From contig SEGS01000030.1 of NCBI GenBank assembly GCA_004210915.1, positions 1-64,000 on the forward strand: DNA of 64,000 nucleotides. The letters are read 5' to 3'. Below the pieces are notes generated by a model that worked only from the letters and a program-made list of their open reading frames with translations, had not been told where the DNA came from and searched no databases. Shown one piece after another: positions 21,826 through 31,280 of this stretch; position 1 is the first letter of the stretch; each line of letters begins with the position of its first letter. The position numbers were made by a program, and so were the translations under genes. This stretch comes from Variovorax sp. GTDB lineage: Bacteria > Pseudomonadota > Gammaproteobacteria > Burkholderiales > Burkholderiaceae_C.

Positions 21826-23768
21826 TCAGCGGCCAGCAACCCACCTACCCGCTGCTGCAGGAGTTCCGGCTGAACGTCTGTCGGCAACAGCGCGCTGCCG
21901 ACGTTGAGCCCGACGCGGCTGAAGAAGCCGCGGCGGAACGGTCGCACCATGGCGACGTTGCGGCCCTCGCGCTCTTCGACGCGGCTGAAGTAAGAGCCCC
22001 AGAGATTGGTCAACGCCATCGGGATCACGGGCGGCGCGATGCCTTCTGCACGCGCGGCTTCGAGGATCTTCATCACACCGCCCTTGAAGGGTTGCAGCGC
22101 GCCGTCGCGCGTGATCGCGCCCTCGGGGAAGATCGCGAGCAGATCGCCCTCGCGCAGCACCTTCACGGCCTCGGCGAATGCGCGCTCGTATGCGGCCGGG
22201 TCTTCCTTCTGCGGCGCGATCGGGATCGCCTTGGCGAGCTTGAAGAGCCAGCCGAGCACCGGCACCCTGAAGATGCGGTGGTCCATGATGAAGCGGATCG
22301 GGCGCGGGCTCGCGGCCATCAGCAGCACCGCGTCGATGAAGCTCACGTGGTTGCACACCAGCACCGCGGCGCCCTCGGTCGGGATGTGCTGCTCGCCCTG
22401 CACGCGGAAGCGGTAGACAAAGTGCGACAGCACCCACGAGACGAAGCGCAGCAGGTACTCCGGCACCAGCATGAAGATGTAGAACGCCACCACCGCATTG
22501 GCGATCCCGGTGAACAGGAAGATCTGAGGAATCGTGAAGCCCGCACCCAGCAACGCACCGGCGATGACCGAACTGGCGATCATGAACAGCGCGTTGAGGA
22601 TGTTGTTGGCCGCGATGATGCGGGCCCGGTGTGTCGGTTGGCTGCGCAGTTGGATCAGCGCATACATGGGCACGCTGTAGAGGCCGGCGAACAGCGACAG
22701 CAGGCCGAGATCGGCCATCACGCGCCAGTGCGCCGCTTGCCGCACGAACTCGCCCAGACCCATCACCGCCGCCGGCGGCAAGGCGCGCGAAGCGAAATAC
22801 AGGTCGATCGCGAACACGCTCATGCCGATGGCACCGAGCGGCACGAGGCCGATCTCGACCTGCCGCCGTGACAGCGTCTCGCACAGGAGCGAACCGATGC
22901 CGATGCCCACGGAGAACACCACGAGCAGCAGCGAGGCCACCTGCTCGTTGCCGTGCAGCACTTCCTTCGCGAAGCTCGGAAACTGGCTCAGGAACACGGC
23001 GCCGAAGAACCACATCCACGAGATGCCCAGCAGCGAGCGGAACACCACGATATTGCCGTGCGCGAGCTTCAGGTTGCGCCAGGTTTCGCTGAACGGGTTC
23101 CAGTTGATCGCGAGATCCGGATCGGTCGCCGGCGCCGGCGGAATACCCTGCGCCACACCGCGGCCGATCAGCGCCAGCAGCAGGCAGGCGACCGCGACCG
23201 CCGTGTGGCCGACCGCGGGCATCGCCACCAGCAGTCCTCCGGCAACCTGGCCGAGCAGGATCGCGACGAAGGTGCCCATTTCCACCATGCCGTTGCCGCC
23301 CGTGAGTTCGCGCGCATCCAGCACCTGCGGCAGGTACGCGAACTTGACCGGGCCGAACAGCGTGGAGTGCAGGCCCATCAGGAACACGCAGGCCAGCAGC
23401 AGCACCGCGTCGGCGCGGAAGAAGCCCCAAGCGGCGACCACCATGATCGCGATCTCGAGATTCTTGACGAAGCGGATCATCTTCGTCTTGTCGTACTTGT
23501 CGGTGAGCTGGCCGGCGGTGGCCGAAAACAGCAGGAAGGGCAGGATGAACAGCGCACCGATCACCAGCCCCGCCATCGCCGGCGGCATCCAGCTCAACTG
23601 GAGCTGGTAGGTGACCATCACGGTGAACGCAAACTTGAACAGGTTGTCGTTCGCCGCGCCCGCGAACTGGGTCCAGAAAAAAGGCGCGAACCGCCGCTGA
23701 CCGAGCAAGGCGAACTGGTTAGCGTGCGCGTTGGTATCGGCGGGAGAAACGGCGGCGGGTGTGGTCAT
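21822..23768 (-). CDS. MFS transporter fused to PlsC-type acyltransferase
   Basis: 12-TM LplT-like N-terminus; C-terminal NHVSFIDAVLL and FPEGAITRDG motifs. Confidence 0.85.
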   Translation of the reverse strand: MTTPAAVSPADTNAHANQFALLGQRRFAPFFWTQFAGAANDNLFKFAFTVMVTYQLQLSWMPPAMAGLVIGALFILPFLLFSATAGQLTDKYDKTKMIRFVKNLEIAIMVVAAWGFFRADAVLLLACVFLMGLHSTLFGPVKFAYLPQVLDARELTGGNGMVEMGTFVAILLGQVAGGLLVAMPAVGHTAVAVACLLLALIGRGVAQGIPPAPATDPDLAINWNPFSETWRNLKLAHGNIVVFRSLLGISWMWFFGAVFLSQFPSFAKEVLHGNEQVASLLLVVFSVGIGIGSLLCETLSRRQVEIGLVPLGAIGMSVFAIDLYFASRALPPAAVMGLGEFVRQAAHWRVMADLGLLSLFAGLYSVPMYALIQLRSQPTHRARIIAANNILNALFMIASSVIAGALLGAGFTIPQIFLFTGIANAVVAFYIFMLVPEYLLRFVSWVLSHFVYRFRVQGEQHIPTEGAAVLVCNHVSFIDAVLLMAASPRPIRFIMDHRIFRVPVLGWLFKLAKAIPIAPQKEDPAAYERAFAEAVKVLREGDLLAIFPEGAITRDGALQPFKGGVMKILEAARAEGIAPPVIPMALTNLWGSYFSRVEEREGRNVAMVRPFRRGFFSRVGLNVGSALLPTDVQPELLQQRVGGLLAAE

Positions 23769-23789
23769 GGAATGTCCCTGTGGGGCGCT

Positions 23790-24620
23790 TCAGGCCGCGA
23801 CGGCAGCGGCGCCCGGATTGTGCCGCAGCGTCTTGCGGCCGAGCGATTGCATCGCGTGCAACACCGGGAGCGCGGCAAGCGCTGCGACCATGTGCTTGAG
23901 GCTGTGGCCGGACACGATGTGCTGCGTGGCCTCGTAGATCGCGTGGTCGCCCAATTCAAAACCCTTGGCCAGCGCGTAGAAGAAGATCACCCAGCCCAGC
24001 CGCAGACCGATGGCGCCCGGCATCGGGCGGGCGATCGCCAGCGTCAGCACCAGCGCCATGCCGCCGAATTGCACCAGCGCCCAGGGCAGCACGTTGCCCG
24101 TCTCGTGCCACACCGCGACGGCGAGGAGCCCACTGCCCAGCGCGAACCAGGCAGCCGCCCAACCGGCGCGCTGGCTCACCTTTTCGCAGACGGCGAAGCC
24201 GATGAGGCCGGCGAAGGCCACCGCCATGCCGGCGCGGTCGGCGGCCAGGCGCAGCGTGTCGTCGGGCTGCAGGTGATAAAAGGTCGAGCCTACCGAGGTG
24301 GCGATCAGACCGGCGAAGAAGAGCCATGCGCAGTCAAGCGCGTTCACTGGCGCCTCTCCGCCCGCCGACTCCGTGACATGCGACCGGTCCAGCCAGTGCA
24401 GCTGGCGCAAACCCCACACGCCCAGCACAAGGAAGGGCAGGTTGCTGAGCACGTCGAGCGCGTTCGGCAGGCCATGCCAGGCCCGACCATCGGCGAACAC
24501 GCTGGCCGGCAACGCGTCTGACGGCAAGGCCGGCCCGAACAAGCCGACCGCTGCAAGTAAAAGGAAGACGAAGAACAGGCCGCGCTCGCGGCGGGTGAGA
24601 TGAAGGTTGAGGGTGGGCAT
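23790..24620 (-). CDS. alkaline ceramidase-like membrane protein
   Basis: NALDVLSNLPFLVLGVWG, GSTFYHLQPDD, GHSLKHMVAALA. Confidence 0.65.
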   Translation of the reverse strand: MPTLNLHLTRRERGLFFVFLLLAAVGLFGPALPSDALPASVFADGRAWHGLPNALDVLSNLPFLVLGVWGLRQLHWLDRSHVTESAGGEAPVNALDCAWLFFAGLIATSVGSTFYHLQPDDTLRLAADRAGMAVAFAGLIGFAVCEKVSQRAGWAAAWFALGSGLLAVAVWHETGNVLPWALVQFGGMALVLTLAIARPMPGAIGLRLGWVIFFYALAKGFELGDHAIYEATQHIVSGHSLKHMVAALAALPVLHAMQSLGRKTLRHNPGAAAVAA

Positions 24621-24743
24621 GGCGGACTCCAATGGCGGGTGTGCGCCGCAATTTAGGTTGTCAACCGCCCAACAGGCATCGAGAATCGATACGGCGCATT
24701 TATTCACACCTGCCAGTACCATCTTTCAATACCCAAACCGCCC

Positions 24744-25475
24744 ATGAGCACCACCGTCGACCTTGTCCTCGCCCTCAAGACCGAACTCAAAAATGCCCGC
24801 ATGACCTACGCCGACCTGGCGCGGTCGCTCGGCATGGCGGAGTCCAGCGTCAAGCGGATGCTGGCCAAGGGCGACATGCCGCTGTCGCGCGTCGACGCGA
24901 TCTGCCGCGCTCTGAAGATCGATTTCGCCGAGCTGGCGCGGCGCGTGGCCGATGCCCAGCCGTTGCTGAAAGAGCTCACCCACGAGCAGGAAAAAGCCGT
25001 CGTCCAGGATGTGAAGCTGACGCTGGTGGCGATCAACGTGCTCAGCCAGTGGACGCTGGAGCAGATCATCGGCGCCTACCGGATCACCGAGGCCGAGTGC
25101 ATCCGCTGCTTCGCGCAGCTCGACCGCATCGGCATCATCGAGCTGCGGCCAATGAACCGCTACCGCCTGAAGCTGGCCAAGACCTTCCGCTGGCGGCCGC
25201 ACGGGCCGTTCATGGAGTTCTTTCGCGACAACGTGGTGCTCGACTACTACCGTGGCGGCTTCGACGGTCCCTCCGAAACGCTGGTGCTGGTGCACGGCAC
25301 CATCAGCCGCGCCTTGGCGCCATCGTTCCGGGAGCGCCTGCAGCGCGTGGCGCAGGACTTCGCGCAGCAGCATCAGACCGACCAGAAAGTGGCGGCCAAG
25401 GACGTGGAGGGCTACACCCTGGTGCTGGGCATGCGAAATTGGGAATTCGAGGGCTTCACGCGCCTGCGCCGCTGA
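24744..25475 (+). CDS. XRE-family HTH transcriptional regulator
   Basis: MTYADLARSLGMAESSVKRMLAKGDMPLSRVDAICRAL. Confidence 0.85.
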   Translation: MSTTVDLVLALKTELKNARMTYADLARSLGMAESSVKRMLAKGDMPLSRVDAICRALKIDFAELARRVADAQPLLKELTHEQEKAVVQDVKLTLVAINVLSQWTLEQIIGAYRITEAECIRCFAQLDRIGIIELRPMNRYRLKLAKTFRWRPHGPFMEFFRDNVVLDYYRGGFDGPSETLVLVHGTISRALAPSFRERLQRVAQDFAQQHQTDQKVAAKDVEGYTLVLGMRNWEFEGFTRLRR

Positions 25476-25509
25476 GCTTGCCACAATTGTTAACTGGGTT
25501 AAACTTGCG

Positions 25510-25735
25510 GTCGCAGGAAAGCGGGCAACGGCGCCCCACCCCCAGTGCAAACTCCCATGAACACTGACGGTGAGCCCCTCGCGGCTCCGTAACTGCATCT
25601 CACTGAAAACGCCGTCTGGAGAGCCGCCACGCCTGTGGCGCACCGAAGGAGCAAGCCCGCTGCAAGCGCAGCGGGTGAATCTCTCAGGTACCAAGGACAG
25701 AGGGAGCGGCATCCCGCGAACCAGCCACCGAACGC
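25510..25735 (+). promoter_or_regulatory. glycine riboswitch (tandem; aptamer 1 degenerate)
   Basis: Aptamer 2 ggagagccgccacgcctgtggcgcaccgaaggagcaa...gaatctctcaggtaccaaggacagaggg; aptamer 1 eroded. Confidence 0.85.
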
Positions 25736-25790
25736 AGCCCATCCGGCGTGTCCGCGCGCGCGGCTCGCGCGATCCCACAAGGATCTGGAA

Positions 25791-27020
25791 ATGCGCGTAC
25801 TCGTACTCGGCGCCGGCTTGCTCGGCGTCACATCGGCTTATTACTTGCAACAGCTCGGCCATGAAGTGACGGTGGTCGACCGCCATGCCACGCCGGCCGC
25901 CAAGGCGCGTGGCCGCGTCGCGCCGTCCAGCTTTGTGCCCCCGAGCCGGGCGGCATCTCCTGCCCCGGCCGGTCCCGGCGTGATGTTGGTGCGTCGTTTG
26001 CGCGCGCTGGTCGTGGCGCTGCGTGCGAAGTGGCCCCGGGCCGCGCGCCCCGACCCGCTCGAGAACATGGTGCGCCTGGGCGCCTACAGCCGCGAAACCG
26101 TGCGCGCGTTGCGCGATGAGGCCGGTGTGCCGCAAGCCCAGCGCAGCGCCGGCCTGCTGAACTTCTACATGGACCGCAACGCGTTCGAGGCCGCAACCGC
26201 ACGCGCGCCGCGCCTGCATGCGCTCGGTTGCGAAGCCCAATGCCTGTCGGCCGAAGACACGGTGCAGACCGAGCCGGCATTGACGGCCATGCGGGAACAG
26301 CTGGCGGGCGCCTTCTTCGCCGCCGAAGACCCGTCGCGCGACCCCGCGGCGTTTGCGGCGAGCATGGTCTTCCTGTGCCGCGCCGCAGGCGTTCGCTTCC
26401 TGACGAACCACACGGTCGTCGCGCTGCACGAGGGCACGGGCAGCCTGAACCAGGTCGAGCTCACCGATGGCGACGGACAAACCGTCTTCCTGCGGGCGCA
26501 TGCCTACCTGCTGGCGCTGGGAACGGCCAGCGTGTCGCACGCTGATGCCCTGGGCATCGACATGCCGCTGAACTTCGTGCGCGAGTACACGGCCATCATT
26601 CCGGTCAAGGACGTTACGCGAGCGCCACGCCACTCGCTGCACGACCAGAGCGGCAAGCTGCGCATCAAGCGCATCGAGACGCCCGAAGGCGATGCGCTGC
26701 GCGTCTCGGCGCTGGTGCGCGCCGTCGATGACAACGAAACCTTCGAGCCCGATTCGGACCGCTTCGACGCGATCAAGCGACGCGTCAACCTCCTGCTGCC
26801 CGGTGCCACCGACATTCCGAACGCCCGCCTGCACACCGCCGTGCACGCGGTGAGTGCCGATGGCCTGCCGCTGATCGGCAAGACGCGGCTGCGCAATCTG
26901 TTCCTCAACACCGCACCGGGCGCGCCGGGTTGGGTCAACGCCTGTGGCGCGGGCAAATCGATCGCACGCATCGTCAGCGGCTTGCGGCCGGAACTGGCCT
27001 TCTCTTTCACGGGCATGTAG
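25791..27020 (+). CDS. D-amino-acid dehydrogenase paralogue, probably impaired
   Basis: VLVLGAGLLGVTSAYYLQQLGHEVTVVDR; residues ~34-75 do not match the downstream paralogue, rest does. Confidence 0.7.
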   Translation: MRVLVLGAGLLGVTSAYYLQQLGHEVTVVDRHATPAAKARGRVAPSSFVPPSRAASPAPAGPGVMLVRRLRALVVALRAKWPRAARPDPLENMVRLGAYSRETVRALRDEAGVPQAQRSAGLLNFYMDRNAFEAATARAPRLHALGCEAQCLSAEDTVQTEPALTAMREQLAGAFFAAEDPSRDPAAFAASMVFLCRAAGVRFLTNHTVVALHEGTGSLNQVELTDGDGQTVFLRAHAYLLALGTASVSHADALGIDMPLNFVREYTAIIPVKDVTRAPRHSLHDQSGKLRIKRIETPEGDALRVSALVRAVDDNETFEPDSDRFDAIKRRVNLLLPGATDIPNARLHTAVHAVSADGLPLIGKTRLRNLFLNTAPGAPGWVNACGAGKSIARIVSGLRPELAFSFTGM

Positions 27021-27078
27021 CACGCAGGCGTCAGTTGCGCTGGCCGGCGGCGCGCTGGCCCCCTAGAATCGCCCCCTG

Positions 27079-27303
27079 CAGGAGAGCGGTCCGCTTGCGA
27101 AAGCGGCCCCACCGAAGGCGCAAACTCCCATGAACGCTCAGGTCCACCGGCCAGAATCTTCTGAACCGGCCACGTACTGCACCTTTTGAAACGCCGTCTG
27201 GAGAGCCGTCACGCCATGCCGTGACGCACCGAAGGAGCAACTGCCGCAGGCCCGATTCCTGCAGCACGAATCTCTCAGGTACCAAGGACAGGGGGAGCGG
27301 CAT
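27079..27303 (+). promoter_or_regulatory. glycine riboswitch, two tandem aptamers
   Basis: ggagagcggtccgc...ccaccgaaggcgcaaactcccatgaacgctcaggt and ggagagccgtcacg...gcaccgaaggagcaa...gaatctctcaggtaccaaggacaggggg. Confidence 0.92.
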
Positions 27304-27324
27304 TCACCTTCAAAAGGTTCTCCC

Positions 27325-28626
27325 ATGCGCGTGATCGTTCTCGGCGCCGGCTTGCTCGGCGTCACCTCGGCCTATTACCTCCAGCAACTCGGTCACGACG
27401 TGACCGTGATCGATCGGCAGGCCACGCCGGCCGCCGAAACCAGCTTCGCCAACGGCGGGCAAATCTCCGTCTCGCACGCCGAGCCCTGGGCCAACCCGAG
27501 CGCGCCGCTCAAGGTGCTGCAGTGGCTGGGCAAGGAAGATGCGCCGCTGCTCTTTCGCATCCGCGCCGACATGCGCCAGTGGCTGTGGGGCCTGCAGTTT
27601 TTGCGCGAATGCACGCCGGCGCGCACGCGCCACAACATCGAACAGATCGTGCGCCTGGGCACCTACAGCCGCGATATGCTGCAGGCGCTGCGCCGAGACG
27701 CGGGTATCGCGTACCACGAGCGCGCGCAGGGCATCCTGCACTTCTATACGACGCAGAAAGAGTTCGACGGCGCATTGAAGCCCGCCGAACAGATGCGCGC
27801 GCTGGGCTGTGAGCGCACCGTGATCTCGGCCGACGAGGCCGTGAAGATCGAGCCCGCGCTCGCGCACATCCGCCCGCAACTGGCCGGCGCCACCTACACG
27901 GCCGAAGACGAATCGGGCGACGCCAACCGCTTCGCTCGGGAGCTGGTCAAGCTCTGCGAAACCGCCGGCGTCAAATTCCTGATGAGCCACACGATCACCG
28001 CGATCCGCGAGGCTGGCGGCCAAGTCGACCACATCGAGGCCACCGACAGCGAAGGCCGCTTCCAGCGCATCCACGCCGACGCCTTCGTGCTCGCGATGGG
28101 CTCGCTCAGCCCGATCTACGCGAAGCCGCTCGGCATCCATTTGCCGATCTACCCGGCCAAGGGCTACTCGGTGACGATGCCGGTGATCGACCCGGCGAAG
28201 GCGCACCAGGTCTCGCTCACCGACGACGAGTTCAAGCTCGTGTTCTCGCGCTACACCGACGAGCACGGCGACCGCCTGCGCATCGCCGGCACGGCCGAGC
28301 TCAACGGCTACGACCGGGACCTGAACCGCGTGCGCTGCGAAGCCATCGTGCGCCGCGTGGAGCAGCTCTTTCCCGGCGCTGGCGATGCGAGCCAGGCGAG
28401 TTTCTGGACGGGCCTGCGCCCTGCGACGCCGAGCAACGTGCCGCTGATCGGCCGGACGAAGCTGCCGAACCTGTTCCTCAACACCGGCCACGGAACGCTG
28501 GGCTGGACGCACGCGTGCGGCTCGGGCAAGTCGATCGCGCGGATCGTGAGCGGGCTCGCGCCGGAGGTGGATTTCGCGTTCACCGGCATGCCGGCCGCGG
28601 CGCCGCGGGTGCTCCAGCCCGCTTGA
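27325..28626 (+). CDS. dadA: D-amino-acid dehydrogenase small subunit
   Basis: MRVIVLGAGLLGVTSAYYLQQLGHDVTVIDRQATPAAETSFANGGQISVSHAEPWANP, full-length. Confidence 0.9.
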   Translation: MRVIVLGAGLLGVTSAYYLQQLGHDVTVIDRQATPAAETSFANGGQISVSHAEPWANPSAPLKVLQWLGKEDAPLLFRIRADMRQWLWGLQFLRECTPARTRHNIEQIVRLGTYSRDMLQALRRDAGIAYHERAQGILHFYTTQKEFDGALKPAEQMRALGCERTVISADEAVKIEPALAHIRPQLAGATYTAEDESGDANRFARELVKLCETAGVKFLMSHTITAIREAGGQVDHIEATDSEGRFQRIHADAFVLAMGSLSPIYAKPLGIHLPIYPAKGYSVTMPVIDPAKAHQVSLTDDEFKLVFSRYTDEHGDRLRIAGTAELNGYDRDLNRVRCEAIVRRVEQLFPGAGDASQASFWTGLRPATPSNVPLIGRTKLPNLFLNTGHGTLGWTHACGSGKSIARIVSGLAPEVDFAFTGMPAAAPRVLQPA

Positions 28627-28644
28627 GCCCAGCGCCCTGACAGC

Positions 28645-29925
28645 TCAGTCGTTGCTGGTGAACACCGTCAGCACGCCCGTGTAGCCGTACAGGTGGTGCC
28701 GGGCGATCTCGCCGGCGGCGAAGAAGCCGACCAGCGGCACGTCGCCCAGCGCGTGACGCACGATCTGCAGCTCGGCGCCCGGCGCGCCGAAGTGCGGGCC
28801 GCCGCGCCCCGAGCAGCTCACGTACACCGCGCCCGCGATGCGCCGCGCCGGGTGGGGCGCAGCTTCGGCCTCGCCGGCCGCAACGGCGCGCGCGGTGGCC
28901 AGCGTTTGTTCTTCGGGTTCGAGTTCCTCGCGGATCTCGGCGCAGATGCGCATCAGGTCGGCACGCGCCGCCTGCGCGTTGCGGCGGCAGAGCGTCAGGC
29001 GCATGCCCGGCTCGGCGGCATTGGTGATCGCGATGCCACGGCGCGTGGGGTCGAGCCCGATGATGTGGCGCACGCGCACGTCGGCCCCCAGGTCGCCGGT
29101 GCGGCGGATGCTGTCGCTGCCCGCATCGACCAGGCCCACGAGCGTGTTGCGGACAGCCTCGATGGCCTCCTGCGGCTGCTCCAGCGACACCTGCAGCTCG
29201 GCCAGCAGCACGTCGAGCGCCGGCTCGCCATCGAGCTTCAGGATCAGGTTGGCATCGGCCTCGGTGATCACGCGTTCGCGGCCTACGCCACCCGGCAGGG
29301 GTTGGCAACCCTGCGTGACGCGCGAGACCAACCGCACGTCGGCGCCGAACACCACGCCCGACAACCCACCTGAAAACACGCCGCCCGCGGCTCCATGACC
29401 ACGGATGTTGCCGTTGCCGCCGATCGCGAACTGCAATGCGTCGCCGCGGCCCGAAGAGAGCCCGCCGAACAGATAGCCGGTGTCGGTGCGGCCGGCCATC
29501 TCGCCGATCAGGTCGGCCAGCTCGGGCGTCTCCGGATCGGCGTGCACCAGCGCGGTGTGGGCCTCGAAGCCGCTCATTTCGGAATTGGCCAGCGGTGCGA
29601 CGCCGGAAAACACCCGGTACTGGTCGCTTGGCAGCGCGCAGAGCATGAGGCTCATGCCCGGCTCGTCGAAATATTCGGCGTTGTTGGCGGCCACACCGAT
29701 GCCGACGGTACCCGACCAGTCGGTGACCTCAGGCAGCTCGGCGCCCAGGTGATCGAGGATCTCCTGCGCCTCGTCGGCGTAGTGGTCGGTGATGTAGAGC
29801 AGGCCCAGCGTGGGCGCGGCGGCGTAATCGGGCAGGGTCATTTGCGCGCGCAGTTGCGCGAGCACGAGCCCGGCCGCCATGCGCCATTGCGGATGGGTCG
29901 CGTGGCCGGAGGGAAACAGTTTCAT
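28645..29925 (-). CDS. FIST N/C-domain protein
   Basis: LGLLYITDHYADEAQEILDHL...WSGTVGIGVA...GYLFGGLSSGR; C-terminal SCSGRGGPHFG. Confidence 0.8.
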   Translation of the reverse strand: MKLFPSGHATHPQWRMAAGLVLAQLRAQMTLPDYAAAPTLGLLYITDHYADEAQEILDHLGAELPEVTDWSGTVGIGVAANNAEYFDEPGMSLMLCALPSDQYRVFSGVAPLANSEMSGFEAHTALVHADPETPELADLIGEMAGRTDTGYLFGGLSSGRGDALQFAIGGNGNIRGHGAAGGVFSGGLSGVVFGADVRLVSRVTQGCQPLPGGVGRERVITEADANLILKLDGEPALDVLLAELQVSLEQPQEAIEAVRNTLVGLVDAGSDSIRRTGDLGADVRVRHIIGLDPTRRGIAITNAAEPGMRLTLCRRNAQAARADLMRICAEIREELEPEEQTLATARAVAAGEAEAAPHPARRIAGAVYVSCSGRGGPHFGAPGAELQIVRHALGDVPLVGFFAAGEIARHHLYGYTGVLTVFTSND

Positions 29926-29947
29926 GCGGAAATGGAAATACGTGCGC

Positions 29948-30760
29948 CTATCGTTTGCGCGCCGTGCTGGCCGCCTTGCGCGCGGGGGCCTTCTTTGCGG
30001 CCGCGCGCTTGCGGGCCGCAGGCGCAGTCTTCTTCGCCGGCGCGTTGGTGGATGTTTTGGCGGAGTTTTTAGTGGATGTCTTGCCGCCGGGCTGGCCGGC
30101 GCTGATCACGCTCTTGACGGCATCGGCCAGCGGCTGCGCCACGGCCGGCATCTTCAGCTGGGCCGCGTCCTGCAGCGCGGAGCTGGCGATCTCCTGGAAC
30201 TGCTGGGTGAGCGAGCCCCACCACTGCAGCGGGTCGACCACGCCGGCGCCGCCTTCTTCGGTGGGCTTCGCCTTCGCCTTGCTCTTCGGCGCGGCTGCGG
30301 CGGATTCGGCGACAGGGGCTTCAGGTTCAGGCGCCGGTTCGACCTCTGTCGCCGGTGCAGCCACCGGGGCGGACGCGAAGAAGGAAGGCGGGCTGGCGGG
30401 CGCTGGTGCCGCAGGAGCCGGTGCGGCCGCCGTAGGCGTCGCAGGCCGGGTGAACGCATTGGCCAGGTCTTCCATCCGCACGTTCATGCCGCGCAAGGTG
30501 GAGAGCGTCATCTTCTGCACTTCGAGCGCCTGGATGGTGGCCTTGAGTGCGAGGCTGTTTTGTTCGAGCCAGAACTGCACGGTCTTGAGCTCCTGGATGC
30601 GCTTGTCCACCTCTTCGACGCTGAGCGTCGGCGCCACCCAGTTGGCGAGTCCGGGGATCGCGCTGCCGCTGCCCGTGCCGCCGCCGGTGGCGAGGTTCTT
30701 GAGGAAGTCGAAGCCGGGAACGAATTGGCTGAACGCGAAGGGCTTGGCTGTATCACTCAT
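29948..30760 (-). CDS. phaM: PhaM-family polyhydroxyalkanoate granule regulator
   Basis: GFDFLKNLATGG...LSVEEVDKRIQELKTVQFWLEQN plus Lys/Ala-rich histone-like C-terminus. Confidence 0.85.
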   Translation of the reverse strand: MSDTAKPFAFSQFVPGFDFLKNLATGGGTGSGSAIPGLANWVAPTLSVEEVDKRIQELKTVQFWLEQNSLALKATIQALEVQKMTLSTLRGMNVRMEDLANAFTRPATPTAAAPAPAAPAPASPPSFFASAPVAAPATEVEPAPEPEAPVAESAAAAPKSKAKAKPTEEGGAGVVDPLQWWGSLTQQFQEIASSALQDAAQLKMPAVAQPLADAVKSVISAGQPGGKTSTKNSAKTSTNAPAKKTAPAARKRAAAKKAPARKAASTARKR

Positions 30761-30858
30761 GGCACGGGTCTCCTGAAGGTTCTTGTGCTGCCAGCTTACT
30801 CCAAGGGTCCGCCGCGCCAGCGTCCACACACGGGGCAAAGGGCCAACATAATCGCCCC

Positions 30859-31272
30859 ATGCAAAGCATCTTCCACCTGGCCTTCCACGTCCGTGATCTC
30901 GATGGTGCCCGCCGTTTCTACGGCGGTGTGCTGGGCTGCGCCGAGGGCCGCAGCACGGACACCTGGGTCGATTTCGACTTCTTCGGCCACCAGATCTCGT
31001 TGCATCTGGGCGAACCGTTTGCCACAGCCGATACCGGCCGGGTCGGCGACGTGATGGTTCCGATGCCGCACTTCGGCCTGGCGCTTGAACTGCCGCAATG
31101 GCAGGCCATGGCGGAACGGCTCGAAGCAGCCGGCACCGCGTTCGTGCTGAAGCCGCAAGTGCGCTTCGAAGGGCAACCGGGCGAGCAATGGACCATGTTC
31201 TTCCGCGACCCGTTCGGCAATCCGATCGAGGTCAAGGGCTTCCGCTCGCTCGCCACGCTGTACGACAAGTGA
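30859..31272 (+). CDS. VOC-family (glyoxalase/dioxygenase-like) protein
   Basis: FHLAFHVRDLDGARRFYGGVLGCAEGR; FFRDPFGNPIEVKGF. Confidence 0.88.
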   Translation: MQSIFHLAFHVRDLDGARRFYGGVLGCAEGRSTDTWVDFDFFGHQISLHLGEPFATADTGRVGDVMVPMPHFGLALELPQWQAMAERLEAAGTAFVLKPQVRFEGQPGEQWTMFFRDPFGNPIEVKGFRSLATLYDK

Positions 31273-31280
31273 GCCGCGCC

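Noticed and set aside
24726-27023. 765-aa minus-strand ORF antisense to the riboswitch/dadA region
   Set aside because: High-GC spurious open frame; His/Arg/Ala-rich composition; overlaps well-supported XRE regulator, riboswitch and DadA on the plus strand
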